Shown here: positions 11,214 to 23,427 of the stretch, piece by piece
Numbering within the stretch: the first letter of the stretch is position 1
How the letters are laid out: every line of letters begins with the position of its first letter
NCBI GenBank assembly: GCA_012861695.1
Contig: JAAOOA010000062.1
Span: 372,001 to 436,000 of the forward strand
Reading direction: 5' to 3'
Length of the DNA stretch: 64,000 nucleotides
From: Trematomus loennbergii
Taxonomy: Eukaryota > Chordata > Actinopteri > Perciformes > Nototheniidae
The notes under the pieces: model-generated
The model's database searches: none
What the model was told of the DNA's origin: nothing
What the model saw: the letters and a program-made list of their open reading frames with translations, nothing else
Translations under genes and position numbers: made by a program

Positions 11214-11495
11214 TTAAGTGTTAGTGTATGAGTAGACTGGGATTTCACATTTGTATTGCCAACAAATACACTGTAGCTTTTGTGCACATGACAATAAAAC
11301 ATTTAGAATCTTAAATCTTTGAAAGTCGCTGCTACAGCTGCTCACTACAGCATTCAGAGTTTACATTAAGATCACACCTTCTACCACCATCTGCCCCTGA
11401 CAGAGAAGGAGAGGGGGACGAGAAAAGAGAGGAGAAGAGAAGAGAGGAGTATCTGTGGTCAAGGACAGAGGTGATCAGATGTCCAGTGGGACACC

Positions 11496-12595
11496 AGAGG
11501 CCTGTACTACGAAGCCGGATTTTGGCTTAGCGAGGTAACTTCAGGGTAAACTCAGGCTTTCCGGTCCTACGACGCTGGTTCACTTCTTAGCGGGCTAGAT
11601 CTCCATGGTAACTTATGCTGAACGGCTAGCCTGCTCCGGAGCAGGTTAGGTTCCAGGATAAGAGATCAAGTCAGTGAAAGCACCGCCTGCTGACCAATCA
11701 GAGCTCCTTGTGCGGAGTTTAAAGCTATCAAGTCATATTACAGGATAGAGGAAATACAGAAAACTGCCGTTGCAGGAAAGACGGCCGGCAAAAATCACGA
11801 CTGTGTGAACGTGAAATTAATAGAATATCCCCTCCCATCTTCAGAGCAATCAAACTATTATAACATTAGCGTTAAGAAAGCTTACTTAAATATCTGCCAC
11901 AACACAAGTAACCGGATCAAAGTAACATTACGTACAGTCCGCGGCACTGTGAGTGCAGACTTCGATGTGTCCCATTATCATTCATATCACATCATATCAC
12001 ATCATAATGTATCATATATCTCCTTATCTGAGTCAGCTTCTTGAGCCGTATCTGGCCGTGCAACACTCACAGTGTCACATACTGTATGCAGAAGTGTTAT
12101 TTTAAGCAACACGTTAAGTTGACGAAACACTCGAGTCAAATGTAATTATAGTCAGATCGTGTCTTAGACGGGGCAGTGATATCATAAACCTGTTCATGTA
12201 CGCATTCAAACACTTTTTATTTTACCAGCTGTATTCACCTTGCAGGTGCAGCTATGTGGCTTTGATCCTGGATAAAGTGTTTAAGTCATGGATGTTTAAA
12301 GTTTAACTTCTTCATATTTGTCTAATATTATAGTTGACTTTTCATTCAGTAAGTAAGTATGACGCTGCGCTGTCAGTACGCGGCTTATCCATGTTTGTGA
12401 TTGGTCGAAGGCTCCAGATACCACCCCTTTCATGTGAACGTGCACCTAACTAGATAGGGCAAAGCTGGCTTGAGTTAACGAGTTGATAACCAGCGTCGTA
12501 CCGCTTAGCGAGAGCGCGTTTGTTTTGGATTAGGTAAGCCGGGTAAATCAAACATATCCAGGTTAGGTTGAACCGGCTTCGTAGTACAGGCCTCT
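11496..12595 (+). mobile_element. Terminal-inverted-repeat element, AGGCCTGTACTACGAAGC ends (copy 1)
   Basis: Ends are AGAGGCCTGTACTACGAAGC and its complement GCTTCGTAGTACAGGCCTCT. The subterminal parts (ttagcgaggtaacttcaggg on one side, cttagcgagagcgcgtttg on the other) recur in opposite orientation in the copy at 30,027-36,996. I could not fix a target duplication, so the superfamily is open. It has no coding capacity. Confidence 0.8.
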
Positions 12596-13681
12596 GGACT
12601 CCTGCACAGACCCCCTTCATGAACCCCCCTCCACCTGGTCTGATAATGACCTCCAGTGAACCCTCAGGGCGCTGCAGGGCATGCTGGAGCTGTGAGGACT
12701 CACATGTAGGTGCAGAGCTTCTTTCTTTTATTTATATGCGGACCAATGAATCACAATAAGACATGATATTGTGTTATTATTGTCAGCGTGTAAATCCGGA
12801 TGCATTGTTTCACTAACTGACAAGCAAAACAATAAACCCAAATCCAGACCTCAAACACACCGCGGGGTATTCTCTGCAGTCTGAAGATCGAGCTGCACCG
12901 TGCCACACATGTTCACAACATGACAGATGTTCAATAAAGACTATACATGCAGGAAGATAAGAGGAGCTTCAAGTATATAAATAATATGTCAAATAATTTG
13001 TTTTTTTATTGATTCATTGATGCCGATTGTTTATGTGTTATTTTGTTGCTTTTAATCTAAAGCCTTTTGATAAAAACATAATTACATTTTTTGTGAGTGA
13101 TTGATTTTGAATATCAAAAGTCTGACCCTTGATTCTATATATTTGCTGAAATACTGTATATATGGTTTCAGAGTAATCTGAAATGATGATCGAATAAGAT
13201 CCTCGGCATCAGATGGACACAGTGTATAAGTGAGATCAGAGGGGGGTGACTGGGTTAATGGAGGGTGTGTAGTTAGGCAGGAGATGATAAAGACCACGGG
13301 ACCCCCAGCTGATGATCTGCAGCAGAGTAAACCTGGGACAGCACATCCTTTCAATAACCATAATAAATGTATTTGTATATATTGTTCTCACACTGTACCT
13401 TGCATTTTATAAATATAAAATCTGCATTTACATCACAGACTTATAATGTAAGCAATATGTTTAAATGTTAGTAGGTTGTTCTGTTATACAGTAGTGTATG
13501 CTGACTTAGTGATAGTGATACTCTAAAGATATATATATAATAAGTATATACTTACTGTTCAACATATTGTTTATTTTGAATATATGTGCATTCCTTGTTT
13601 ACATGCTGCTCTAACAAAGCAATGTCCTCATTTGGGATCAATAAAGTGAATCTATGATGGCTCCGAGGTTAAACCCCTTAC
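12596..13681. other. Intron sequence, nothing recognised
   Basis: AT-rich intron up to the donor of the PDZ exon. Minor AT-rich tracts occur near 13,520-13,560. No gene or mobile-element signature could be supported. Confidence 0.5.
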
Positions 13682-13777
13682 CGTCGTAGGATGCAACGCC
13701 TCCCGGTAGGATCCGTTTGACGTAGACTCCAAACTCCTCTCCGGTTTGCTCCTTCACTCCACCAATCACTTTGATCC
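13682..13777 (-). CDS. PDZ-domain protein, internal exon (N-terminal half of the PDZ domain)
   Basis: The minus-strand exon is bounded by acceptor ccaaacag (ending 13,778) and donor GTAAGG (from 13,681). Its 96 nt enter in phase 1 and leave in phase 1. Joined to its neighbours it gives GIKVIGGVKEQTGEEFGVYV followed by KRILPGGVASYDG. GLGIKVIGG, whose first residues come from the upstream exon, is the carboxylate-binding loop and second strand of a PDZ domain. VKRILPGGVA is the usual strand-helix segment around the first helix. With the short first exon the loop falls at residues 39-42. No frameshift or stop is present and the exon looks functional. Confidence 0.95.
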
Positions 13778-14099
13778 CTGTTTGGAGGAATAAGAAGGCA
13801 CTTTTACTTTACTTATTTTAAAATCAATCATAGATAAATGACACAAGGAAGCTTTTTTCTGGTGAACTCAAAACAGGACAAATGCTAATTACAGTATACA
13901 TGAATAATAATGACCTGCTGCAGCTGGGGTTTTAAATATTGTGAGCTGAGGGGAGTGAGGGAAGGTATTTAAGAGCAGCTGACATTATATCGGCATACTG
14001 CTGACAAAAGAGGAATGTCAGGAGTAGTATTTACCTTCACAATAACACTCAAAATACATATGTAATTACATTAAACGCCCCCACCTAACACAACTGTAA
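13778..14099. other. Intron sequence, nothing recognised
   Basis: Intron immediately upstream of the PDZ exon (minus strand). No repeat or coding signal was noted. Confidence 0.5.
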
Positions 14100-14119
14100 C
14101 TGAATATACTACAGTACAT

Positions 14120-14722
14120 ATATATTTATAAAACGGACAAGTCAAATCAAGCAATCTGATTGGTTCTTAGCCATGATATAATGAGCGTATATCACGGGTA
14201 GAATTGTAGTTACTTTTCACAAGTCGGTATCCCTCCGCGTCTGAGAAAAGCTACAACCGTTACAACTGTTACATTACGTCCGTTACGAAACTAACTAACT
14301 AACACAGCTTAAGATGGAAACATTTAAGGCTAACTTCGACCTCCGGGGTGGCCTTACTATGGAGGAGTGGATTGAGCAGTGCCTATCTCCAGAAAAAAAA
14401 GCACCTAAACGACGACATGCATAGCTACGTGAAGAGCAGGTAGACCAACTGGAAAAGTACCACCATTCAAAAGCTTTCTGATGCGGGTCTTGAAACAAAG
14501 CAGAGAAATGATGACCGTTAGTGGCCACAGGTGCGAAAGCTCTCTCCAGAGCTACTGGAAGCCAATCTCGGGGACCGGAGAAAGTGGAGCAATATTCTCG
14601 CCACGCCAAGCAACAGCCGAGAACAACCTCAACCTATACAAGTAACCACGTAAGCCATGCTACTGATGCTGGACAGTTTTTCAGTGGGTGCACAATAAAC
14701 GGCAACATACACATTAATGTAA
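14120..14722 (+). pseudogene. Decayed mobile-element coding fragment, possibly Crypton-like
   Basis: On the plus strand an ATG at 14,313 opens a frame with the segment TMEEWIEQCLSPEKKAPKRR, soon broken by a stop. In other frames follow a basic, glutamine-rich stretch and, at 14,660-14,725, GQFFSGCTINGNIHINVN. The last pattern resembles the C-terminal tail of fish tyrosine-recombinase (Crypton-type) proteins as I remember them. The frame is interrupted by at least two frameshifts and then by the Helentron-like element at 14,723. An alternative is an unrelated host-gene relic. Confidence 0.35.
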
Positions 14723-15506
14723 ACTAGAGAATGCAATTCCTGAAGAAATTGCTAGTGGGAATGCTTTATGCTGAAAATCTGACGCTAAACTGCTATGCTG
14801 AAATGTAATGTGTAAGAAGAAAGTGAAGAATTTAGATTGAAATGATACATGAACACTGGGGGCTTGAATGTGTGATGAGAGAAGAAAAGAAAGTAAAAAG
14901 GCTTGGAAAAGCAGCAGAATATTTGAACTGCAAACTTTGAACTAACTTGATGGTGAATGATCTGTCGCCATGCCAACGGCATTTGATGACATCCCATAAT
15001 ACGTTTAGATGTGTGGATGGCTGCATCGTTACCAAACCTGTGAAGTTTTGGGCTGTTTGGAGCATTTTCACTGAAGTTATGAGAAAACCGTGTTTCATGG
15101 CGAGCCTTGTGTTACCATGGCAACGGCATTTGAAGAAATCTCAAAACGTCTCGTAGATGTCTTCACGGCTGGACTGTTAGCACACATGTGAATTTTGAGC
15201 ACTTTTTGAACATTTTCATAGGAGTTAAAGGGACATCGTGTTTTATGGCGAGGGATGCGTTCCATGGAAACGGCATATCGTGAGATTTCAGATTTGGCGT
15301 AGAGCTGTTGAGGCATGGACCGGTGATATACAAGTGAAGATTGGGGGACAATTGGACCGTGTCCATTGGACTTACAGCGACATTGTGTTTCATGGCGAGT
15401 GGTCTGTCGCCGTTGGCAACGGCATTTGATGACACCCCATACTACGCTTAGATACGTTGATGGCTGCATCGTTACCAAACCTGTGAAGTTTTGGGCCGTT
15501 TGGAAC

Positions 15507-15563
<57 letters not shown>

Positions 15564-16380
15564 GTTTTTGAGAGAGAGAGAGAGAGTGTGTGTGAGTATG
15601 AAATGAACAGTTAGAACTGACTGCTGTCAGTTGGAGTGATGACATCATCGTGTTCCATTACACAGGTGTTTATAGTTGAGCTAACGAGCTCTTACATGTG
15701 AACGTTTTGTGGAAGAACGATAACAGATATCTGTGAAATTTCAAAACGTGAAGCATGTCAAGGAAGTTGAGTATCTGAAGTGTAATTTTTGTACTTTCGG
15801 GTTAATAATGTGGCCTTTTTGGCAGTTTAACTAAAGGTGTGGCGGCTGCTGCTGTGAGGAAATATCAGCCTGAAATTACAATGGGTTTTAATGGAGACAT
15901 GTTGAACGTTTTTGTCACTTCATGCCCTCAAGAGGCATTTTGTTTAATTATTTTTGCTTAATTATTTGTCATTTTTCAAGCTACGAGATGTTTCCTACGT
16001 TTCATGAAAAATTATGTCTCAGGAATGTAGGGTTTGGGAATTATGGCAGTTTAAAAAAAATATATGAAGGCAAATATCAAGATTTGCTCCACTCTAGCTG
16101 TGACATCACGCACTCTGCCTTAACGAGCTGCGCAATGTTAAAGTTCAAATGTTAAAAATGTGATGTATTATGGGATGTATCTCTGGAATTATGAAAGTTA
16201 TGAATGATAAAAGTAATAGCCTGCGATTCCCGACCGAGCTGAACGTTTTGATGTTTGAACGGAGTTTCTCTGCGATGTTGAATGTGGGAGGAGAAGAGGT
16301 CCAAAATAAGTCGGCGGAATAATAAACTTTTGTCCGTAGCATAACATATAGTTGGAATGCTGTATCAGCATTCCCACTAA
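14723..16380 (-). mobile_element. Helentron-like non-autonomous element, copy 1
   Basis: In element orientation (minus) it starts TTAGTGGGAATGCTG with a terminal hairpin. It ends with the complement of that start (GCATTCCCACTA), a second hairpin GCAATT...AATTGC, and CTCTAGT. Those are the marks of Helitron2/Helentron ends: asymmetric inverted repeats, a 3' hairpin and CTAG. The interior consists of direct repeats containing Cat-cgttaccaaacctgtgaag and catggcaacggcattt blocks and a GA microsatellite. No Rep/helicase is encoded. It is the same family as 24,512-26,958 and 34,773-36,792. Confidence 0.75.
15517..15590 (+). repeat. (GA)n microsatellite
   Basis: Interrupted GA dinucleotide tract inside Helentron copy 1, at the position where copy 3 carries a long CT/CA tract. 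It is therefore part of the element family. Confidence 0.9.
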
Positions 16381-17843
16381 ATAAATAGCCAAATAATGGA
16401 TCAACGCTCTCTGTCTAATATGTTCGCTAGCTGTTAGTGTTGTTGCATAGCAACCACTCCCTCTGTTTTATGCAGAAGGCAACGGAGGGACTATTTTATT
16501 TTGAACATAATTATTTACTAATAAAAACTATTTATGTAAATAACTGTTTTTTTACTAGTTGTTTCTACATGATAAGCCTCATGACTACACATGTATTTTT
16601 GGTTTTAGAGTTGTGGTTACAGTGTAGCTACACTACTTTTATGTGTAGTCTTTGTGGTTGAGTTATAAGGTGACAGTTTGTTAATAGTGAAGTTAGGGCT
16701 CTGCTTTGAGCTACCCTGCAGAGATCTGTCCTGCCAAGCCTCTGCTGCTCTGAGAACAGCGAGTCAGAGACTGGACTCAGATGAAACAGATATGGGATTT
16801 TAGGAAATGAAATGGGGGTGAGATTGGCTGGTTGTTAAAAAATGGCACACTGACCCTAAAATGGTTTCTGTATCCTGTGGGATTCAATCATTTGACAGTC
16901 TGTGTCAATGTTTAACGTGTATGGATGTAAAAAATAATAATATGGTGTTATTCACCGTCAAGTTGGCACGGTTTTCTGGGATATTTTTGAAATGGCTGAA
17001 GGAGAATTTTTTTTCAGTTTTTATTTACAGTGCATTGCATATTTTTTTTATTGTGCTAGTTCAACTTTCTCAAATCCCATTTGTGTGTTAGTTAGATGTG
17101 GTGCAAGCTAATTTTGGAATATTTGAAACAATGTATGGCTAAAAAAAAAATTGATACAAAATCTTTCGTTTCAAAAGTGGTGGGGACATTTCCCGAGAAA
17201 ACTAAGAATGAGAACTTGTCGGCCACAAGACACAGTAAATGAAAAGAGGTACTGTGGGGAAATCATTTAAGCATAATTTGGCTCATCATGTACTTTACAT
17301 ACAATATTGTAGTACTTTAACAGTGAAACCAACACGGGTCTGTACTCAGAATCCACACTGTAGGTATCTCTGTGGCTCCTGGCTGCTGGAGGTCTCTTCT
17401 CTAACATTCAGAACCTTGAGCTGCTGCTGGCCTGTTACCTCACTCACAAAATGCTAACACTAATTAGTTCTGGAGCCAAGTGGTGCATGTTAATTATGGC
17501 CTGTTGGAAGAATGGGGTTATAAAGTTCCTTGTCTCGGTCCTCGCTCCCTTCTGACTCTTCTCTGAGGAAAACAGACTCTTGTTCTTTTGTTCAGCTTCA
17601 AAGCACTCTCCTCCCCCCGCCTACCATCTGATAAGAAAAACATCATACTAATGCAAAAGCAGCCGGAGCAAATATTAAAGACTTGCATCTCCTCTCCTGT
17701 TTAGGCTTCACATTTTGTTTTCCAAATCATTATTTCCTCCTCATCATCAAGGGCGTTCACACTTTGTAAAGATCACACAACTCAGTGTGATGAAAATATA
17801 GTTGCTTTCAAAATGCTTTATAATACCCAAGATGATACTAAGA
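16381..17843. other. Intron sequence, nothing firmly recognised
   Basis: Mostly AT-rich. The first 200 bases probably continue the element into which Helentron copy 1 inserted (gttgttgcatagcaaccac). No open frame with support was found. Confidence 0.45.
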
Positions 17844-17845
17844 AG

Positions 17846-18015
17846 GGCTGCACAATTTATCCAACAGTATCGAAATAGCAATATGCACCACTGCAATATC
17901 CAAAAAGCAAAAAGCATATTAATGGCCAATATCTAGCTTGGTCCACAGGGCAACACGTAGTACTGTATGTTAACAAAACCCCTCTCAAATGGTGACATGC
18001 CTACATTATTGTTTC
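17846..18015 (+). mobile_element. hAT-like remnant, GGGCTGCACAATTTATC end
   Basis: The left end resembles hAT terminal sequence seen elsewhere in this window (TAGGGCTGTGCGATTAT at 59,336). No matching right end is found nearby. A 41-bp stretch at 17,975-18,015 recurs exactly at 21,372-21,412, beyond the minisatellite, suggesting pieces of one family. Confidence 0.4.
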
Positions 18016-18357
18016 CTATAGATTTCTAATGACCAGTCTCCATGTCACGTGATCGTCAACTTTCCCGGAGTGAAAAAAAAACATGGCGGACACCCAACTT
18101 ATTTTTTATAGAAAATCTGAAACTGTAGGATAGTTCCTCCGTTAAAATGCTTTTGATTACATTTCTAGTGAGAAGTGAAAATTCCACTTTCAGAATCTCC
18201 GTCCAGTGGCTGTGTTCCATTGATCCACAGTCTGTATTTAAAGGATAACCATGGACCCTCGTCCACACGCTGAGGAGCAACAGGTCGGCTGCAGTGACTA
18301 AAAGATTAGACTGTGCTGTCCTCTGAGAGGGACAGCAGGGGGGGTGCCACGGTGTGG

Positions 18358-20311
18358 AACACACACACACTGCTCTGTGAACACACACACTGCTCTGTGA
18401 ACACACACACACACTGCTCTGTGAACACACACACACACTGCTCTGTGAACACACACTGCTCTATGAACACACTGCTCTGTGAACACACTGCTCTATGAAC
18501 ACACTGCTCTGTGAACACACTGCTCTATGAACACACTGCTCTGTGAACACACACTGCTCTATGAACACACACTGCTCTATGAACACACACTGCTCTGTGA
18601 ACACACACACTGCTCTCTGAACACACACACTGCTCTATGAACACACACACACTGCTCTATGAACACACTGCTCTGTGAACACACACACTGCTCTGTGAAC
18701 ACACACACTGCTCTATGAACACACACTGCTCTATGAACACACACTGCTCTGTGAACACACACTGCTCTGTGAACACACACTGCTCTGTGAACACACACTG
18801 CTCTATGAATACACACTGCTCTGTGAACACACTGCTCTGTGAACACACACACTGCTCTGTGAACACACTGCTCTGTGAACACACACTGCTCTATGAACAC
18901 ACACTGCTCTATGAACACACACTGCTCTGTGAACACACACTGCTCTATGAACACACACTGCTCTGTGAACACACTGCTCTGTGAACACACACTGCTCTAT
19001 GAACACACACTGCTCTATGAACACACACTGCTCTGTGAACACACACTGCTCTGTGAACACACACTGCTCTGTGAACACACACTGCTCTGTGAACACACAC
19101 TGCTCTATGAACACACACTGCTCTATGAACACACACTGCTCTATGAACACACACTGCTCTGTGAACACACACTGCTCTATGAACACACACACTGCTCTGT
19201 GAACATACACTGCTCTGTGAACACACACTGCTCTGTGAACACACACTGCTCTATGAACATACACTGCTCTGTGAACACACACTGCTCTGTGAACACACTG
19301 CTCTGTGAACACACACTGCTCTGTGAACACACACTGCTCTGTGAACACACACTGCTCTGTGAACACACACTGCTCTGTGAACACACACTGCTCTATGAAC
19401 ACACACTGCTCTCTATGAACACACACTGCTCTGTGAACACACTGCTCTGAACACACACTGCTCTGTGAACACACACTGCTCTGTGAACACACACTGCTCT
19501 ATGAACACTCACACTGATCAATGAACACACTGATCTATGAACACACACTGATCTATGAACACACACTGCTCTATGAACACTCACACTGATCAATGAACAC
19601 ACACTGATCTATGAACACACACTGCTCTATGAACACACACTGCTCTGTGAACACACACTGTCTATGAACACTCACTGATCAATGACACACACTGCTCTAT
19701 GAACACACACTGCTCTGCGAACACACACACTGATCTATGAACACACACTGCTCTCTGAACACACACTGCTCTATGAACACACACTGCTCTAGAAAGTGAA
19801 CACACACTGCTCTGTGAACACACACTGCTCTCTGAACACACACTGCTCTCTGAACACACACTGCTCTACGAAAGTGAACACACTGCTCTGTGAACACACA
19901 CTGCTCTGTGAACATACACTGCTCTGTGAAACACACTGCTCATGAACACACTGCTCTCTGAACACACACTGCTCTACGAAAGTGAACACACACTGCTCTG
20001 TGAACACACACTGCTCTATGAACACACACTGCTCTATGAACACACACTGCTCTATGAACACTCACACTGATCTATGAACACACACTGATCTATGAACACA
20101 CACTGATCTATGAACACACACTGATCTATGAACACACACTGCTCTATGAACACACACTGCTCTATGAACACACACTGCTCTATGAACACTCACACTGATC
20201 AATGAACACACACTGATCTATGAACACACACACTGATCTATGAACACACACTGCTCTATGAACACACACACTGCTCTGTGAACACACACTGATCTATGAA
20301 CACACACTGCG
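18358..20311 (+). repeat. Large minisatellite, 18-bp unit
   Basis: About 1.95 kb of head-to-tail units of TGCTCTGTGAACACACAC, with length variants of roughly 14, 16 and 20 bp caused by changes in the CA tract. Two main variants (ctctgtga and ctctatga) are interspersed. Towards the right (from about 19,500) a gatctatga variant, a caatga variant and a few gaaagtga units appear. The common unit length is a multiple of three, so long false open frames run through it on both strands. It is intronic, between the exons at 13.7 and 22.9 kb. Confidence 0.97.
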
Positions 20312-21896
20312 GTGCAGGGGTCTTTAGGCTCCATGTATTGGAACAGTGTGTACACTTGCTCAAGTCGGATGACTATAAGCTGCTTTACTTCTCACCTGTC
20401 TGCTGCTTTCACACACCCCCCCCCACCACACCCCCACACCTTTCCCTTCGACCTTTACTACACTATCAAATCTTTATCTACCATTCATGCAAATGTAGCA
20501 TTGTTATTAGAGACACTTTTGGCATGCATTTCCTCTTGTTTTTTTTATAATCCTAAAAAAGTCACTAGGGTTGTGCATATGTTTTTGATGAATATATAAT
20601 TTACATTTAAAAAATTGAAAATGAGATAGGAGGCTAAACAAGTGAAATAATTCAGTTCATGTACGTCAGTTGTTGCTGGGTACACTTCATATATCCTCCA
20701 TTTGAGCAGGATATTAGCTTGTATTCATGGTTTGGGGTATTTGTGCTTGCGTAGGCAGAGCCTGCACAGCGTGGGGGTGTCAATGTGTAGTAAGGATGGA
20801 ACAACAGCAGCATCCTTAACCCAGCTCAGTTAAGTGGGTTAGGGCTTTGCCTCATGACCTACTTCCCTTCGCAGGCAAACACACTGAGACTTAACAAGGA
20901 AACCTACTCTGCAGAGACAATCCCTTTAGGAGAACGACTTCAATCATTCCAGCTATTCAGAATCCCGATCCAGGGCCAGATAGTGGAGGAGGATTGGCTA
21001 GATACACTACATGTTGTTGACAATTTAAGATGATCATGTGATCTTGTTTGCATGCCATGCCCCTTTCTCCAACAAGTGCTCTGACGAAGTAACAAATACA
21101 CAAAAAACTGAAGGACAAAAACAAAAACATTTCCATAAAAAATAAATGTCCAAGAATCAACAACGGTCCATTTACCATCTCCTCACTATGATGCTGTTCA
21201 GTGAGCAACAGGACCGTGTGAGGCTCGGCCTTCAGAATAAAAGCATCTCTAAAGCTATATGTATGCATTAACAATAGATTACAGCCCAACAGATCACATG
21301 ACTGTGTAATGTATGTCACTAAGGTTGAGCCTCTCATTGTTGTGGCTCAGCCCCCCTGCCAGCACAGGTGAAAAACCCCTCTCAAATGGTGACATGCCTA
21401 CATTATTGTTTCAGCTGCAGTACCAATTCTGATGAGAAGTTGTACAAAAGTGTTGATACGAATGTATATTGTAGATGGAACTGCAAGAAGCCAGTGATAA
21501 TGCTTATAATATATCTTATTGTATTTATTGTTTAAACAAGTTTAACATCGAGTGTGTAATGTGAAACGTGCCTCACCTGTTAGCTCATTTGGAATAATGC
21601 CTGAGTGTAACCACCATTGGCTGAATAGTGAGATGTGTGTATCTGCTGAATGATGTCAGCTAATGTGTTTAGCTTTTAGTATGTTTTGTTTAATGTAAGA
21701 TGAGAATGTAAACAAATGTTAATCATTGGACCATACAGAGTGTCTGCAGCCTCGTGCGATGTGCTTTGTATGTCAGAGGATGAACGACTGCAGTCAAATC
21801 ATTCTAATTTAAAGGTATGCATGCCTGGAGGTCTGGTTTATGTCCAAATGTGCACAGGACTCTCAGATTCCATGCTTCATGGTGTTGATTCATCAT
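20312..21896. other. Intron sequence, nothing recognised apart from one short repeat
   Basis: Contains the 41-bp word shared with 17,975-18,015 (at 21,372-21,412). Otherwise no coding or repeat signal could be supported. Confidence 0.5.
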
Positions 21897-22693
21897 CATG
21901 TGAGGTCGGCCCAGACCCTAGGGGTTTTAAATCAACACTTAAAACTCACTTCTTCTCTCTGGCCATCACTTAAAAACCTAAAAATGTGGATCTTATATTG
22001 AAAAATAAGGTTATTACTACTACTCATTCTTCTAAATCTTTTCTCTCTCTACTTCTCATATTCTAATATAATCGATAATCGATAATCGATAATCTGACCC
22101 TTGCTACCCTTTTCCCTTAACCTATCCTAAGGGAGTGCTTGTTCTTCCTTCTGTCTGTCTGTGTCTGTGTTCTCTCATGTTCCGATTAACCCAGCCACAT
22201 TTTTCTTTTTGTGTCTATATCTACGCCGGGATCCGGAGTCGAGGCTGATCCTCTTGCTGTGGTCCTGTGTCCTGGATCCTCTATCCTGAGTTCTGGATTA
22301 AGTCGTGGACTTCGGGTCGTGGCTGAACCTGTCTCTGCGGTCCCTGATGTCTCCCACAGGATTGTATTGTAAAATGTATTATCTTTTACACACGGCATCT
22401 ATTGCACGTCTGTCCGTCCTGGGAGAGGGATCCCTCCTCTGTTGCTCTCCCCGAGGTTTCTCCATTTTTCCCTTTGAAATGTGGGTTTTTCTCTGGAAGT
22501 TTTTCCTTGTACGATGTGAGGGTCTAAGGACAGAGGGTGTCGTTTTCTCATACTGATATTCTGTACAAACTGTGCTGTTGTATTTGCTGTAAAGTGTCTT
22601 TACTGTAGGGTATTTTTACTATATGTACAGCACTTTGGCTCGACCAAAAATCGTTTAAAAATGTGCTATATAAATAAAACTTGATTTGATTTG
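21897..22693 (+). mobile_element. L2-like LINE 3' end
   Basis: Begins with gtgaggtcggcccagaccct, the same C-terminal/3' region found inverted at 780-830. It continues through the 3' untranslated part shared with 6,600-7,222 and ends gctatataaataaaacttga followed by (TTTGA)n. It is 5'-truncated with no enzyme domain left. It lies only about 210 bp from the PDZ exon at 22,903-22,976. Confidence 0.8.
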
Positions 22694-22902
22694 ATCTTTA
22701 GGGCCAAGTGTTTGATTTTTGTAAGACTCATGTTTTCTCTGCATCAGTGGGGTTTAATGTTTTATTTCTGTGTGGAGTGCATGTTCTCCCTGCAGCAGTG
22801 TAGTTTTCAGTGTGTATTTTATGTTCTGCAGGAAACCCATTTTCCTTTGATCAGTCATTCCTTGTATCCATGGCTTCAGTAACAAATACAAACCCTACTT
22901 AC

Positions 22903-22976
22903 CCAGGCCATTCTCACAGTCATTGAACTCCATGGAATGAACAGCTCTGTCTACTCCGAATGGACCCATTAATGTC
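22903..22976 (-). CDS. PDZ-domain protein, exon common to both alternative first exons
   Basis: The minus-strand exon has acceptor ccgacag (ending 22,977) and a consensus donor GTAAGT (from 22,902). It is 74 nt long, entering in phase 2 and leaving in phase 1. It encodes TLMGPFGVDRAVHSMEFND followed by CENGLG. The C-terminal part forms strand 1 of the PDZ domain, and the GLG starts the peptide-binding loop completed in the next exon. The single G that begins the exon completes an arginine codon with the AG that ends either upstream exon (38,809 or 63,328). Confidence 0.93.
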
Positions 22977-23196
22977 CTGTCGGGGGAGAGAGGAGAAAAT
23001 AAGTACAACATAAACTAAACTTGAAAGCTTTCACTTGTTTTTCCTTCACAGAGTAGAGGCTTCAGCTGCACAGTCAGGGCGTGACATCATGAGAGCAGTT
23101 TGACTCAGTGATAGAAGATCTGAGAAGTTCTCCAACAGCGGTGCAGGTGGAGACAGATCACTGCTCTGGATGAGTCAGGAGGGGGGAGGTGGGAGG

Positions 23197-23234
23197 GTGT
23201 CAGTCTTTTGTGCAGTTGCACAAAAGACTGACAC
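23197..23234. repeat. Perfect 18-bp palindrome
   Basis: GTGTCAGTCTTTTGTGCA (23,197-23,214) and its exact reverse complement (23,217-23,234) are separated by only GT. It could form a 38-nt hairpin or cruciform. It is not part of any repeat recognised here. Confidence 0.9.
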
Positions 23235-23427
23235 ATATGGTTGGCATACGTTGTAAGATTTAAACCAAATCTGTCTTCTAAATCTAGACTGCATACTTAT
23301 TCTACCCAGGTTGAGTCTGTAGTGTCTTCGTTCAGCAGGAGTGTCAAAATTGTTGTGCCCCCTCTCCCTCTCTGCCCAGTGTGTCTGCTGCTTTCCGCTG
23401 GCAGCAGTCAGGCTGGGCAGACTTTAA

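Noticed and set aside
18056..20061. Open frames of up to 229 codons on both strands (repeats of VFTEQC, VHRAVC, NTHCSM types)
   Set aside because: They follow the 18-bp minisatellite, whose common unit is a multiple of three without stops. All phases are open on both strands, so this is an artefact and not a repeat protein.
18358..20311. CRISPR-like array
   Set aside because: Units are directly adjacent with no unique spacers, and the DNA is vertebrate.
23197..23234. microRNA precursor
   Set aside because: The stem is perfect but only 18 bp with a 2-nt loop, too short for a Drosha/Dicer substrate.
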